From Zonotrichia leucophrys gambelii (lineage: Eukaryota; Chordata; Aves; Passeriformes; Passerellidae): DNA of 64,000 nucleotides. Shown one piece after another: positions 11,230 through 24,189 of the stretch. The stretch's first letter is position 1. Every line of letters begins with the position of its first letter. The notes beneath the pieces were generated by a model, which saw nothing but the letters and a program-made list of their open reading frames with translations, had not been told where the DNA came from and searched no databases. Both the position numbers and the translations under genes were made by a program. The stretch lies in assembly GCF_028769735.1 (NCBI RefSeq), contig NC_088171.1, forward strand, positions 128,171,533 to 128,235,532, read 5' to 3'.

Positions 11230-14200
11230 TCCTTTTAATCTGTCAAGAAAAAAATAAAGGTAACATTCACCAGATGACCAAAGTCATGTCGGAGGCCTCC
11301 TTTTAGGGTGCACTGAGTGTCTCAGACATGCTGACAACACATGGTACAAAAGCACAACCAAAGAGGTGTGATGCTGCCTCTTACTGCTGTGGCTGTAGTG
11401 TTCAGGGCACCAGAATGTGTTACTTTCCCTTCACTCTTCAGCCCTTGCCCACGTTGTCCTGTGCTGAAGGCATGTTATGGGGAAGAAAAATTATTTTTAA
11501 TCACCTTAGGCAGTGCAAGGATCTGACACAAAGCCTCCTTCCACTGAGGCACTGGAGAAAAGATACATACAATGGCTTCTTTCTAGTTCACTTTTTAGGG
11601 AAAGAAATGTAAGCCAGTCATTCCCATCCAAAGAATATGACAGTGCAAAATCCAGTCCCACAAAAGGACCTCAAGGTTACAGGTAAGCACTTCTGCCCAA
11701 GAAAAAAAGAGAGAAAGAGGGAAAAAAGTCAGTTGCTTCTTCAGAATCATAATTCCTTTTTTCTCCCTCTCTTTGCTTTTCCTCCCTCTCTTGTACTATT
11801 GTCATCTCCCTCTCAAGACAAATGGGATGGCTATGGGATTTCGTCTTTGCAGAGCAGAGCCAAAGATGTTTGGATGTTCTAAGGATATTACAAGTTACTT
11901 CATCTCAAGTTACAATCTGGATACCATTTTCCAGGTTGTATAATTTTTAGTTATAACTTTCTGATGCTCTGTGCTTACTTTTCTTTCCTTTTCCTTCAAT
12001 GCCATCTTAACATATCTGGGAGCATCAGCAAGAAAACTAATTCCAGTTTTTCTGTTGTTTTGCATCTCACTCTACAAGTTCTTCTATAGATACGTGTTCT
12101 GTACTACTGCTAGGAACTGCCCAAATTCTGACTATTCTTGTCATAAAGTATTTTTGTTCTTGTAGCTGTACATTCAGGAATGTCTAAGCTTACTGAAGCA
12201 AGGACAAAAGGTTGGAGGCTTTTTTGTCTGGAATATGTATGAGCCACCGGGCAGTGCAAAACATGAGGGCCAGGGTCAGGCTACAACAGGGCTGTACCCC
12301 TACAGAAAGTAGAAGTTTCCTGCACAGAAGCTGCAATGACTCAGCTGCAGGGTGCACAGTGACTGCAGGTATTAGGAGCAGCTGATTTAGAGTGATCCAA
12401 AAATATCGTCTGAATCACCAAAGGATCCTAAACTGCATTCTCTGTGATGCCGTGGCAAAGCTTTCTGTTTCTGTTTCAGGTCTTTTCTGAGAGTGGGTGA
12501 AATTCATGGTATGCCTTTGACATGCTGCCTGAGCATGTAAAGACAGTCTTTTCCTCTCTTCAACTACAAGCAAAGATACTACAGTCAATCAGAAAAAATA
12601 TCACCTAAATCAGTGGATCATGCTGATGGATTTCTAAACTCTGTGTGGATTTCACTTTCACAGCACTTGATTCTGTTGCAATCAATGAATTTCATGTCAG
12701 GACTAGGTATAGAAAACAATATATAAAAAAAATATAATATATTGAATTAATATAATCAAATAATTGGTCAATGTGTTTCCTAAGAAATATAATATATTCA
12801 TAATATATTATAAAACAATAGATTATTGATGAAATATTATTATTATTAATAATAATAATAAATTATAGAAATGTCACGTCAGATACTATGACTGAATTTT
12901 TAACAGAGATTGCTGAAGTCCTTGTCCTTGTGCTTTTTATGTGTGAGGCACAATGTAGTGATATAAATCAGCCACGTACCGGTGAGGTTATTTTGTAGGA
13001 GCAGTAAATGACTCTTTAATCACATCAGCCACTTCACAGGGACAGAAGCAATGCAAAGCTCTCTTCACAGCTGAACTTGCAGAGATCCCTATGCCAGGAA
13101 GATACAATTGTCTGGGACAGAGAATTCCCATCACATTTCTTACATATCTCAGTGTCCAGAATGGTTCACCTTCAAACCCATAAACCAAGTCCACTCCTTT
13201 AGGAGAATGCTGTGCATAAATTCAAGCACAGCATCAGTGCAGCAGTTGTCAGTGGGAAAAGTCCGTGTCCTACATTGACAGCGCTGCTTTTCATCTGTGT
13301 TGCTCAGAGCTTTCCTGACAGCCTCCTGACAACCTTGAGATATCCCACTCAAACAGTTCAGCTCCAGAGCACACAACCATACAGCTGGAGACCATCTTCT
13401 CTCTGGACTTAATTCTAGGCAGTAGGACCTACAGATGTGTCAGCACAAAGCAGAGAACAAGAAATTGTGTCGGTAGAGAGGATGAAGATGTGAATGGGAA
13501 CAATTAAATAAGTGCAGAGGCAGAAGGAATAGTGGAAGGAGTGCAGGATGTGTGGAAGGAGTGCCTAAAGCATGAATCTTAACAGTTGTGTAGCAGTGCC
13601 ATGGTCTGGTGCTTCTCTCTGGCCAGTGAATATTTGATTCTTATACACCAAAATGAGGATACCCATGCACTTAATAGTATGGGCAATGTATTCTGAAAAT
13701 GCTTTTTAGTTTGTGACCCCTGCCAATGTACACAGAGAACCCAGGTAAGACTTGGTAACAAGCAGTTTTAACTAAATCATCAGATGGCAATGCAGCTTTA
13801 TTTTTATATTAATATTTATATATTTATGTTATTATTATAACCTGCCTGCCCCCTGTTTTGAGTGAGGCAGCTGTGTGTGTTACTGTAGGCAGCTGCAGAA
13901 TGGGGATCCAGTGCTAACAGAGGCAGCCAGCAGAGGCTCAGGGTACATGTGCACCAAGACTGCTCTGTTGCTCAGGAGGTCCAGGCAGGCTGCTCCAGTG
14001 TGTTGCCTGAGGCCAGGTCCCAGGACCATCCCCGAAACCCCTGAACAGAGCCACCCTTAGAGTGCAGCTCTTCAGCCAGAGTCCAAGCTGCTTCCAGGGA
14101 AGGTGATTCCTCCCTGCCCTTACTCTGTGCCCATGTATTCTCAACACCATCATCTGCCAGCCCCAGATTCACGCAACTACATGGTTACTGGATCAGAGAA

Positions 14201-15595
14201 CTAATGAGATCTACTCCTGGGCATAATGCAGTTTTTATTGTCATATGACAGAGCTCAGCCTAACCTACCTGAAATCCCACTCAGATTTGTATGCTTTGCC
14301 TTGAGGAACAAGGGGTTCCATGTCAAACTCAATACAAAGTGTGCAAAGATGACCTGTTAGCATTCCAACGCATCACATGATGACTGTGTAAGTAATACCT
14401 GAACTCATCTTGTCCCGCTACCGAAATAATTACCAAGGAAATTTGCAGATTTCTCATGTGAGTTCTCTCTACCAGTCCCTGTCTCAGATTTCTGCTCAGT
14501 TTTTTTTAAGGCCTCTTCTGGGCTTATTTTCCCCCCTTTAATTTGTAAGAAAAAACTTAGCTTTAAGTTTAAAGGGAGCAGAGTAAGGTCCGTTTGGCAA
14601 ATTTCCTCATGTAAACATAAAATTACAAGGGTGTAGGTAAAAAATTGCAGTAAGCCCTTCTAGTCACATCAGAACATGATTTTGAGTAGCATTTATCTGC
14701 TAATGATCCCTTAATGATTATGTTTGGCAAATAAGACAATGAGAGGAACTTAAAAAATGTCTCTGCTGCTGGTTATGATTTCTGTGGTGAGAGATACAGA
14801 TCTGTCTCGGGTGAGTCAAAGGTAGGCTATGGGAAGCATTACAGTGACAAGAACTTGGGTTCAGATGTTTCTCATTGCTTATGGAGAAACACCAGTTATG
14901 GAAGTGTTGAATTTCATTTGACCCTGTAGGAAGACAAGCTTTCACAGACTGTGGTGAATCTTTGTCCCTCTGCTTTAAAACACAATAGCTGGCTCAGGCA
15001 ACCTTCACATTTTTGGTCTGGCTACAGAACATGTTCAGCTGCACAACATAGCTGTGGTTTTCCTTCCTATTAAAACCAGGATAACATGTATTCAGCTATT
15101 ACATTCCTTTATTTTTGTTATGTAAAAGCATAATACCAGGTATTACAAGAGGCTGTCCCCAGCCTACAGCATGAAACTCCATGCTATTCAGAAACCTTCC
15201 CAGCACCATGAAGAAGTGTTGATAGCCCTGCCAGTTACCTCCTGTATGCCACTGTCTGTCTGTCACCACCATGGTGCTCTCACAGCTCTGGGGGAGGCTG
15301 ATAAAAGTAATTCCTTAAGCCAGGTACATTTACATAAAACACATGTGTGCAAGATAAATCATGGCTTTAGGCTGCTCAGAGCTGTATTTTAGAGGAACCT
15401 TTTTGTAGTCTTTCTCTAGTTTGTTTTATAGCATTTCTGTTTTCATGGCTGACTTAGCAAAGCAGGAAATCATGATTTATAAACATGGGAGGAAAGACTG
15501 GGAGCAAACACATATAAATATAAATAAATAAAATAAAAGTAACAAAATATAAGAAAGAATCTCCTGGATACAATCCTGTGTAATGCATTTTAGGT
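11230..15595. other. Intergenic; no supported gene
   Basis: No recognisable gene. It holds a very AT-rich block at 12720-12870 with an ATT/AAT repeat, and a short 20-bp-period direct repeat at 13532-13564. Confidence 0.55.
12720..12870. repeat. AT-rich low-complexity block with AAT/ATT repeat
   Basis: Almost pure A/T over 150 bp, including an ATT then AAT run at about 12834-12863. Confidence 0.85.
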
Positions 15596-15599
15596 CAAC

Positions 15600-15676
15600 C
15601 CTGACTGAGCAGGGAGGTTGGACCAAAGGACCCCCTGTGGTCCCCTCCAACCCTACCCAGTCTGTGATTCTGTAAA
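15600..15676 (+). mobile_element. CR1 3' tail
   Basis: GAGGTTGGACCAAAGGACCC, GTCCCCTCCAACCCTACCCA and GTCTGTGATTCTGT form the typical sense CR1 3' end, about 75 bp long. Confidence 0.8.
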
Positions 15677-16691
15677 TGGAAGATCTGGTGCCTCAGGGCT
15701 TTGTAGGCTTTGGTACTTAAGGTGATTTTCCAAGCTATTTGCTCTAGGTTATAGAGGCATTTACCTACAGACAATTGATAGGCATAATGTGGGTCACATA
15801 TGTCTTACCAGGAAAAAAAATTCATGGCTGCTTCTGCAGTTGCTTTTGGTTTTGCACTGTTTTCACTAAAACAGGCTTAGAGCACCACACTTGGACATCA
15901 GGGAACAGTGTAAGCGCAAAGCCCTGGACTATCCTATTGCTACCCCTAGTAACAGACCATAAGCTTTGGTACAAGTCTGAAAGCCCTCAGGACTGAGCAT
16001 GGTCATGCCTGCCTTGCCTGAACTCTTCCTCACCTGCCTCTAGCTCTGCTTACTTGGTTAAGAGAGCAACTCCTCTGACTGTTCAGATGTCTGTGGCTAA
16101 TATCTTTTATTTTGTGAGACACAGTCAGAGTAACAAGCAGCTGCTCTGCCCTGGGTGAGATGCACCATTCCAGCAGCAGATGCAGTGCAGAGAAACACAG
16201 ACCTGGGGCAACAGCAGAGATCTTGGGAAGCAGGGACATGGAATGCAATGTGGAGAAGCACAGGCAAGGCATGATAAGAGTTGGGGTGTAGGCTGTCACC
16301 AGAGACACTGTGGCTATAAACAGTGCTCTAATGGTCAAAGAAACAGAGAGATAAATCTGGAGAAAAGTGGGTTTCAGGGTAACAAAGAGACTAAAAGGTA
16401 GTACCTAACAAATGTAAAAGTACAGTATTATCTACATTATCTATTCATTATCTACAGTAAATATGGACACAATGTGAAGTTGCAGACTGGTGAAGACAGG
16501 ACAGGTGCAAGAGCATGTTAGCAAAGCATGACCTGGGTGGAACTTGGAGAGAGGAAGAAGAAATTATAAACATGAACATTAAATTCCTTCAGAGAGGCAC
16601 GCCAGGTGTTGAAATCTCCCCCACCAACAGCCACCAGCCTTAAGATCCATTGGAGCAGTGGAGGGATGAGAAGGAAAAAGGGTAGAAAATA

Positions 16692-16692
<1 letters not shown>

Positions 16693-16727
<35 letters not shown>
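16693..16727 (+). repeat. (TG)n microsatellite
   Basis: Pure TG dinucleotide run of about 17 units. Confidence 0.98.
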
Positions 16728-16730
<3 letters not shown>

Positions 16731-16820
16731 CAACAATTTTTAATTTGATTCTTGTTTTGGGAATCACCCTCTAAGCAGAAAAGTGAGGTACACAGAAATC
16801 CTCTGTGTTCTGAAGTATGG

Positions 16821-16850
16821 CATTATTATTATTGTTGTTGTTGTTATTAT
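16821..16850 (+). repeat. ATT/GTT trinucleotide run
   Basis: Alternating ATT and GTT units, about 30 bp. Confidence 0.9.
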
Positions 16851-17456
16851 TTTCTTCTAAATTTGGAACTGAGTTCCACAGGAATGTCTATTGTATTTAC
16901 ATATGGCTTCAATGACTACTTAAGGACTTCACAAAATGTCTGTGAAATGGAGGCATCTCAGAAAGGTCACTGAATATGGTCCTTCCAGTTGCAGTTCCAC
17001 ATCCATCCTATTAGATAACTCTGAAACTCCCCATGGTCTATCCAAACAGAATTACTTCTTCATTTACAGAAAATTGAACTAGTTATTCCTTCCTCTTGAC
17101 ATAGAGTTTCAGTTCCTTCAGTGAATATTTATACCCTCTGACTTGATATTAATATTATTAACACTATAAAATATATTATTGGCACTAAGGAAATATGGGG
17201 AAAATATGTTCATGGCTACTGTTTAGCATCCAGAAATCTTATGTTTTATGTCTCAGCCTTAACAATTAATGAATGCATTCAGTTCCTAAAAGAGTCCCAA
17301 TAGGCACAAAGAGTTGTAATTATTTCTGGTGCATTTGGGAGGTCTGGAGCCAAGGTTTTAGTGCAAGACTGCTCATGAGATGTTTTCTGGAAACAGCATA
17401 AGTGATTTAAAGTCTACTAGCACTTAAAGGCCACATGGGGATATTTCTATTAGTGC

Positions 17457-17481
17457 TTTACCTACTACTTTAGTAGGTAAA
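17457..17481. repeat. Perfect 11-bp hairpin
   Basis: The arm TTTACCTACTA, three-base loop CTT and exact reverse-complement arm. Confidence 0.95.
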
Positions 17482-19330
17482 AGGAAAGCTTCAATGCCCA
17501 AGGCTATTGAGCTGGCTCTAAGAATGTCTCCAGCAGCTTTGGTGCAGTGTTGGCCAGAGAAGAATTATTGAAATCAGTTTTAATTATCCAAGGTGATCCA
17601 CCCAGATGATGCAGGGGTAAAAGCCCCTTGCATAGTGACTAGAAATACTCATGTAATTTTCAGTAATGAAAGTTGTGATTTGGCATTTGCCTTCTGAGTA
17701 AAGCTTTCAGGCAATTTCAACCAAGTAGGCACTGATATTATAGCCTAGGTTTTAATTATCTGGAGCATATAGAACATTGAATGCCCATACTTTGACTGCA
17801 TTTTTGAGAGTTTTGATACCCAAACCCTTGGAAATTAAAAAACAGATTTGAAATCCAGTCCAGTATTGCACATGTTTTGTACACAGTCACCCTTGCCTCA
17901 TAGGTGTCAGGGAGATACATCTGAGAAGTGAAACTGATTGCTGCAATTATTAGAGAGCAGTGACTGAAAAACAAGGACACCATCTTAACATCAGGGGTTT
18001 GTAGATCTTAGGATTTAGCTAGCACTGTGTGTGATATGAATAACTGAACAAAAAGTAGTGCAACCTGAGGAGGCTGCAAGAGTTTATCTTGTCTTCCTTT
18101 CTTCTTTTATCTAATTATTTCATGGCCTGTATTTGTAAGTATTGATTCTTTAATAAATGTTAATATGGGATTCTCCTCCAAGAAAAAGGTCAGAATATTA
18201 AACCATGTATTTTAGTGGTCACATAACAGGGTTAAGTGGGGCAGTGATACATCTTAAATCTACCAAAGGGAAAAAATGTCATCAGAGCCAGAGGATGGGA
18301 ACAGATTCAGTGTAGTCTTCACTGTCCCTGTGTGTGCATGGCTGGCTTCTGTCTGTCAAATGCAGTACATGCAAAAGATAATGCTGAACAACAGGTCAAA
18401 GTAGAATGGAAAAAACCCACAGAGAAATACATAAAAGCCCATTGCTAAATAATGCCCTTTCCTAGCTGGAAAAAAAACAGTGCATGTAGCCGAGTTCAGC
18501 AGAAAGCATTTCAGAGAAGTGCTGTGGTGGCTGAGCACCTCATTGCAGCCACCCTGTCCATGGAGCCTTGCACTTGAAGGGTGAGATAATCTAACCTGAA
18601 GTTCATCTCTGTCCTGCCCACCACGTGCCTGGGAGTGTGACTGCAGGGCCTGGCAGGACAGGCAGCCAAGGGCTGTGTGTGTGCTGGCAGGAGAGGCTGC
18701 TGCCAGCCCGCGCCTCTGCTCTCGAGTGCCAGCAACGCTCGGCACAAGCATCCAATGTAGAACTCCTTCCTGCAATTTGAGTATGCTGTGATCTGCAGTG
18801 GAATAACCGAATCCTGCAGCTCAAATATGACAAGGAAAACCTGTTTTTCCACAGGCGGCGCAAAGCCCTTAGAACTAATTTGCAAAGAACAAACTAATGA
18901 TAGATAACTCTCCACTTTTCCTTTCTTGGGCTAAGCAAAAATGTTCAGAAATGCAAAAATGCTCAGACCGTTAAAACTGAAATTTATTTTAGAGATCAAA
19001 CCTTTTAATATAGGAAATGAGAGGTTTTAGTGAAAATGAAACATTTTACATTTTGGTTTCCTGTCACTCTTCATTGCACAAGGCAAGCCCATTATCTCCC
19101 ACCAGTTTCCTGGGGCTCTGCAGGGCCCCAGGTGACTCAGAGCAGAGGCTGCAAATCTTTCTCCAGTCAGTCACCCTCAAATGATTGCTTCTCTCCGTGG
19201 CTCTGTCCTCATCCACACTGGAAATTGTCTCCCTGATCAGTGTGACACTTTATTTACCTTTGTTACATTCTGGAGAAACATTCAAGAAAGTATCTTTGTG
19301 TGTTGCTCATCTTAATAGTCACTATATTAA

Positions 19331-19352
19331 AACAACCAACCAACCAACCAAC
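19331..19352 (+). repeat. (AACC)n run
   Basis: Five AACC-type units. Confidence 0.9.
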
Positions 19353-20100
19353 TAAAAAACATTGGATACTTTTCTCCACCCAGAGGTTCTAAAGCCCTTA
19401 AAAGTCAATAGACAGATGTCCACCAGATACAGTTTTAACCGCAACAGTCAATAGGAATTTTGTTGATGACCTTGATTAAAGAAGGAACTGAGACAGAGAC
19501 AGTCTCAGGGTAGGCTCCTCAAGTTTAAACAGTAAATTGTTTTAAAACAGAGGGTACAATTCCTGCATGGCTTTCTGTATTCCCAGCTTGTACTGACTCG
19601 CAAGTTCCATTATCTTCCTTTATTCATCTTTTCTACAAGCTTGGGTTCAAAATAAGGCTCAAGTTATATAGTAGCCAGTTCAACCTAAGGTTAGTAGCAG
19701 AGGCATAGAATGGCCAAAGAGAGTGGCATAGGCAGAAATATGGCATTCAGCTTAATTTCATCTGCTTTAGAAATAATATCTAATATTACAAATAAACCTG
19801 CACAAATTTGCTCTCCAAGGTAACAGTTTTATTTGTTTACAAACATGCTTGCACAAATCTGGTTTCAAACAGATGATCAATTCCTCATCCTCTGAGTGCA
19901 GAGGAAAACAGAGGAATGTGAGAATGGGTGAGTACATTTAGGCCACAGAACCCCACTCTGAAGTTCCTGTATAAAGTCAGGGGTCTTCCCTCATGCTGAA
20001 GGTAATTTTTCAGTACAACAGCCAGGCCCTAAAAACTAACAGTAATGCTGAAAGCATCATGTCTGTAGGCTAGCAGCATATTAACCAATAATATCCCAGA

Positions 20101-20247
20101 AAAAAAGAAAAGAAAAGAAAAGAAAAGAAAAGAAAAGAAAAGAAAAGAAAAGAAAAGAAAAGAAAAGAAAAGAAAAGAAAAGAAAAGAAAAGAAAAGAAA
20201 AGAAAAGAAAAGAAAAGAAAAGAAAAGAAAAGAAAAGAAAAGAAAAG
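20101..20247 (+). repeat. (AAAAG)n microsatellite
   Basis: About 29 near-perfect AAAAG units over about 147 bp. It yields a meaningless Phe/Ser-rich minus-strand frame. It is the longest pure tandem array in the window. Confidence 0.98.
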
Positions 20248-21065
20248 GCTACCATTTTGTTATCAGAAAGTGCTGAAAGCCGTACCACTTTGGTCTTGTT
20301 GAGCCTTTTCTGTGGGCCTGGAGACCTGTCAATTAGCAGACATTTTGTTCCTGAATAGACCAGGTTTGAAAATTTGGAAGGAAAGCCCAGGAGTAGCATA
20401 CAGGGAGAACTTTAAGAAATACAAATAATGCATTTCCCTTAGTGTGTTCTGGCTTGCTTTCTTCCAGCACCTATTTGGTTGCATGCCTCTGGAGCAGCCT
20501 CAGGAAGCAGCACCCATCCTCTGACCGTGCTCTGGACCTGGTGCTGTCACCTCCTTGCGCTGGACTGGCCTGTTGTTGTCCACAAGACTCATAAAGAAAT
20601 GTTCCTTACATGCCTGTGATTTTCTCAACCAATGTCATGTGTATATTTTAGGCTAAGCTCTGTCTTACAAAAATGGTCTGCTAAGATCAGGCTTAGCCCA
20701 CAAGTGTAGCAGTGATTTCTGCAGCTCACACACAAACCAGATTCCCTTTAGCACAATACTTCCAGTCTCACAGCCCTGGAAGTGTCAGTCTGGACAATAA
20801 CAGCACCTTCCCCAGCCACAGGTTATTTCAGCTGCTGTCCTACAGCACTCAGTATGTGTCTCCAGGGGCTCCAGAGGGGATGCCACAGTGGGGCCTCTTC
20901 AGTGCTAGGGCAACATAGCAGGCTTCAGTCAAAAGCCCATTTGAGTCAACAGCAAGACTCAGTTTATGGGTTCCAGTGGACTAGATGTGCATCTGAGCTA
21001 CTCCCTTTATAGCCAGGGCAAGAATAGGCACAGCTAAGCTATGACTCATTTTCTTCTTAAAGGAG

Positions 21066-21750
21066 TGTGCTGGTTTGAATGTAAACCAGCAGGAGAAATG
21101 AACCCCACACAATTGCCTTGAGATTTCAGGTTGGAGTTACAATGCAATAGAAAGATTTTAAAGGAATTTTAAAGGTTTAAGCCAGGAAACTGGCTTAAAC
21201 CCACTAAGTCAGAGTACAGCCTCACACCCTGTTGGTCAGGATGGTGGTTACAGTCCTGTTGAAGTGATGGTGGTTGCAGTCAAAAGTGGTGGTCTTGTAG
21301 AGGTTCTGGTCATCCTCTGGATCCATTGAGAGGTGGTAGTGATGCCCCAGGTTCCCAGTTATATATGGTCAGGTTCAGGTGGGAATGCTCAGTACCACTC
21401 CCACTCAGGGTGGGATTTTTACAATGGAATGTTGTAATCCAGTGAGTCATCTGCCCATTTTGGTGGTGCCATTGAGTCCATGATAGCCCACTAGCAGAAC
21501 TGACCCCCTCAGGAAGGGTGACTGTGCTGGTGCTTCCCCAGAGGAAGTTATCACAGCTGAGCTGTTTGTAAAGAGAAAAGAAACACAGCCCTGCTTCGAA
21601 GGGTTGCCTCTTCTCCTTTGTCTCATTTGACACCCAGCTCGTAGCCTGTGTGTACTGGGCAGCTCCTGCAAAGGACCCAGGATTAACAGCTTGTCAGAAA
21701 TCATACAGAGGGGAGTAGAATACACAGTTTGGGTTACACCCACATAGTGC
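21066..21750 (+). mobile_element. LTR-like block of an endogenous retrovirus, probable solo LTR
   Basis: The block begins with TGTGCTGGTTTGAATG, which resembles the starts of passerine endogenous-retrovirus LTRs I recall. It contains AGGTTCAGGTGGGAATGC and ACAATGGAATGTTGTAATCC, which I also associate with such LTRs. I found no target-site duplication or retroviral gene and the 3' boundary is unclear. It could instead be another unclassified repeat. Confidence 0.5.
21174..21201. repeat. Perfect 12-bp hairpin with GAAA loop
   Basis: The arm GGTTTAAGCCAG, loop GAAA and exact reverse-complement arm lie inside the LTR-like block. Confidence 0.95.
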
Positions 21751-21759
21751 AAAACTTTT

Positions 21760-23690
21760 CCTGTAACCAGGACAGGAGATGTCTAAAATATGTTTCAAAA
21801 GTACCAATTCCACTGCCTATACAGAGAGACCACAAGACACATGGCCATCTGGCTGACCACTGAAATTAGGTGAGATGAGTTCATACAGAAGTGCCAGAGG
21901 CTGCCAGAGGAGCAGCCTCAAGCTTCAGTACCTGGGTGAAGGCACTGCAAAACACAGGGGAGGTGTTGATACAGTTAAGGGGCATGCATAACCCAGGCAA
22001 GGCACTTGAGAAACCCACACAGCAGGGAATAGAATCTGATGTCAGGGCAGGCAGAGAGCCCAGTTTGTAACAGGGATCAACCATCACAAAATCTGTCCAG
22101 TGCCATTAGATGAAAAAGCTGGAAGAGTCCTTTCTCACAGGGGGACTGACAGAGGGAGGTAATGCACCTCTTTTATGCAGATACCAATGGATAGTTTATT
22201 TGCCTGTCATGAGGGGTCCCAGTCTTCCAGGGTAGTGGAGCACTTAGCAGAGGGCACTCCTCAGACCTTGCACAGAAAGGGTTTGGTAAGACAATAACAT
22301 CATTCAGTGCTGACTGGAGCAGTGATGAGAGGGCAGGTCTTGTCTCAAAGCTACATGCTGATCAGCATCCAACACAGCCATGCCCATCATCCCTGAAGAC
22401 CTCAAGGGATCTGTGTGGTTTCACAACCCCACAAGTGGTTCCTCTGAGGCTGGCTTGAGCTCTTCTCCCAACAAAGAAAAGTTCCAGAGAAAGCTCAGTG
22501 GGAGATGACTGCATCACAGCTTCTTCCAGCTTATTCTTCCCCTGCGGAGTTTTGGGTAATAGATCTTCACTTCCAGGGAAGATGATGTATGTGATTTGGC
22601 ATCAATTGACAATGGCCTATTGTGGAGCCTTGCAAGGCAGGCACTTATTCCTTAACTTTCCTTTTCTGCATGAATTGTGTGCTGTTTCCATCCAATTTGC
22701 CATGTTCTTCTTGGCCCTTACTCAAGAAACCACTTTTTTTTTTTTTTAAGAAGAACTTGTCTTGCACAATTCAAGCTGTATTAACTGTTATGACCTGGGT
22801 ACATGTTGTCAATAAATAATAGCATAGTAAAATATAAAACAAAATCACATTTGGATGTAAGGATGATTGAGAAAGAAAGCAGGTGTCAATTGATGACTTA
22901 CAAACAAGTCATCTCACCTTTGGGCCATCTAATTTCACTGTTATTTGGCATCCTTAAAGACAGACCAGCAGCAAGACTAAAGCTGGCCTTGAAAAACATG
23001 GGAGTCACCACCCTGGATCCCAGTCTCCTGTTTCACTTTGGTTTGTCAAGTATCCTTGCTAAATGCTTCAGAAGAAAGTAAACAATATTCTTTGGATAGA
23101 AGCAGGATAATCTGACCTAACAAAAGAATTTATATTCTCTTGTGCCTAGAAGCCATATTCAGCCCTGAAACTTGGGTAATTGCATCACTTCCAGAAATTT
23201 GTCAGGAGTGGTTGTAATACTGAGATCAGTGAGGGCTCTTTATGAAAAAACCCACCAGCATGCTGCTTGGTTTTCACCTGTTGAAACAATAATGGGGTTG
23301 TATCACAGGTGCTGAACAAGACAAGACAACACCGTGGTTGTAGCCAAGGGATGGAGAGGAGACAATTAACACCTCAGCAGGTGTTTTGGTTTTTTGTCTT
23401 TTCCTGGTCTGCTTGGTTCTTTCATGTTATCCTTATTAATGATGACTAATTGACTGACCAAGAGTCTGTTCTCCTTTTGCAAACTTGTACAAGTAGGACC
23501 AATTTGAGCAAGGTAAATATTCAGCCAGGACAGCAGACTTCTGGAAAAGTGGAGAATAGATCCTGTAATTTACTTTTCCTGCAGCATCTCCTCAGGAAGC
23601 TTGTTAGTACCTTCTTCTCCTCCCAGACCTTCCATCTCTCCTGTGCTGGCAGCAGCACACTGCTGTCCTCAGACACCACCCAGATGTTTC
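21760..23690. other. Intergenic; possible LTR-flanking repeat, no supported gene
   Basis: Moderately GC-rich sequence to about 22.5 kb could belong to the adjacent endogenous-retrovirus-like repeat, but I cannot identify retroviral genes in it. A poly(T) run lies near 22733-22748. Confidence 0.4.
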
Positions 23691-23692
23691 AC

Positions 23693-24186
23693 AATCACAG
23701 AATTGTTGGAAGGGATCTCTGGAGATCATTCAGTTCAGTACTCTGCCAAGGCAGGGTCACCTACAGCAGGTGACACAGGAAAGTGTCCAGAGCGTTTTTG
23801 AGTGTCTCCAGAGAGGGAGACTCCATGACCTTACTGGGCAGCCTGTTCCAGTGCTCTGTCACTCTCAAGGTAAAGTTCTTCCTTATGTTGAGGTGACACT
23901 TCCTGTGTTCTAGTTTGTGGCCATTGCTCCTCATCCTGTCTGGGGCACCACCAAAACCAGTCTGGCACTCTTAGCACCTGCCTTTGGGATATTTGTATGT
24001 ATTGGTGAGATCCCCACTCAGTCTTCTCTGGACTAAACAGGCCCAGCTCCCACAGCTTCTCCTTATAAGAGAGATGCTGCATCCCCTCATCATCTCTGGG
24101 GCCTCTGCTGGACCCTCTGCAGTAGCTCCTTGTCTGCTTCAGACCAAAACTTCCAATTTTGCTCACAGTGCCCAGGAGCCTGGCCA
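23693..24186 (-). mobile_element. CR1 LINE 3' fragment
   Basis: Antisense landmarks in order: AATCACAGAATTGTTGGAAG, GATCTCTGGAGATCATT, ACTGGGCAGCCTGTTCCAGT, GTAAAGTTCTTCCTTATGTT and CTCCTTATAAGAGAGATGCT. It is about 490 bp and well preserved. Confidence 0.9.
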
Positions 24187-24189
24187 TCT

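Larger units (their letters stand above)
15680..20100. other. Intergenic; no supported gene
   Basis: It holds a TG microsatellite, an ATT/GTT run, a perfect hairpin at 17457-17481 and an AACC run at 19331-19352. No gene is recognised. Confidence 0.55.

Noticed and set aside
16518..16767. Thr-His repeat frames on the minus strand
   Set aside because: Translation of the TG microsatellite.
20070..20399. Minus-strand Phe/Ser/Leu-repeat protein
   Set aside because: Translation of the AAAAG array.
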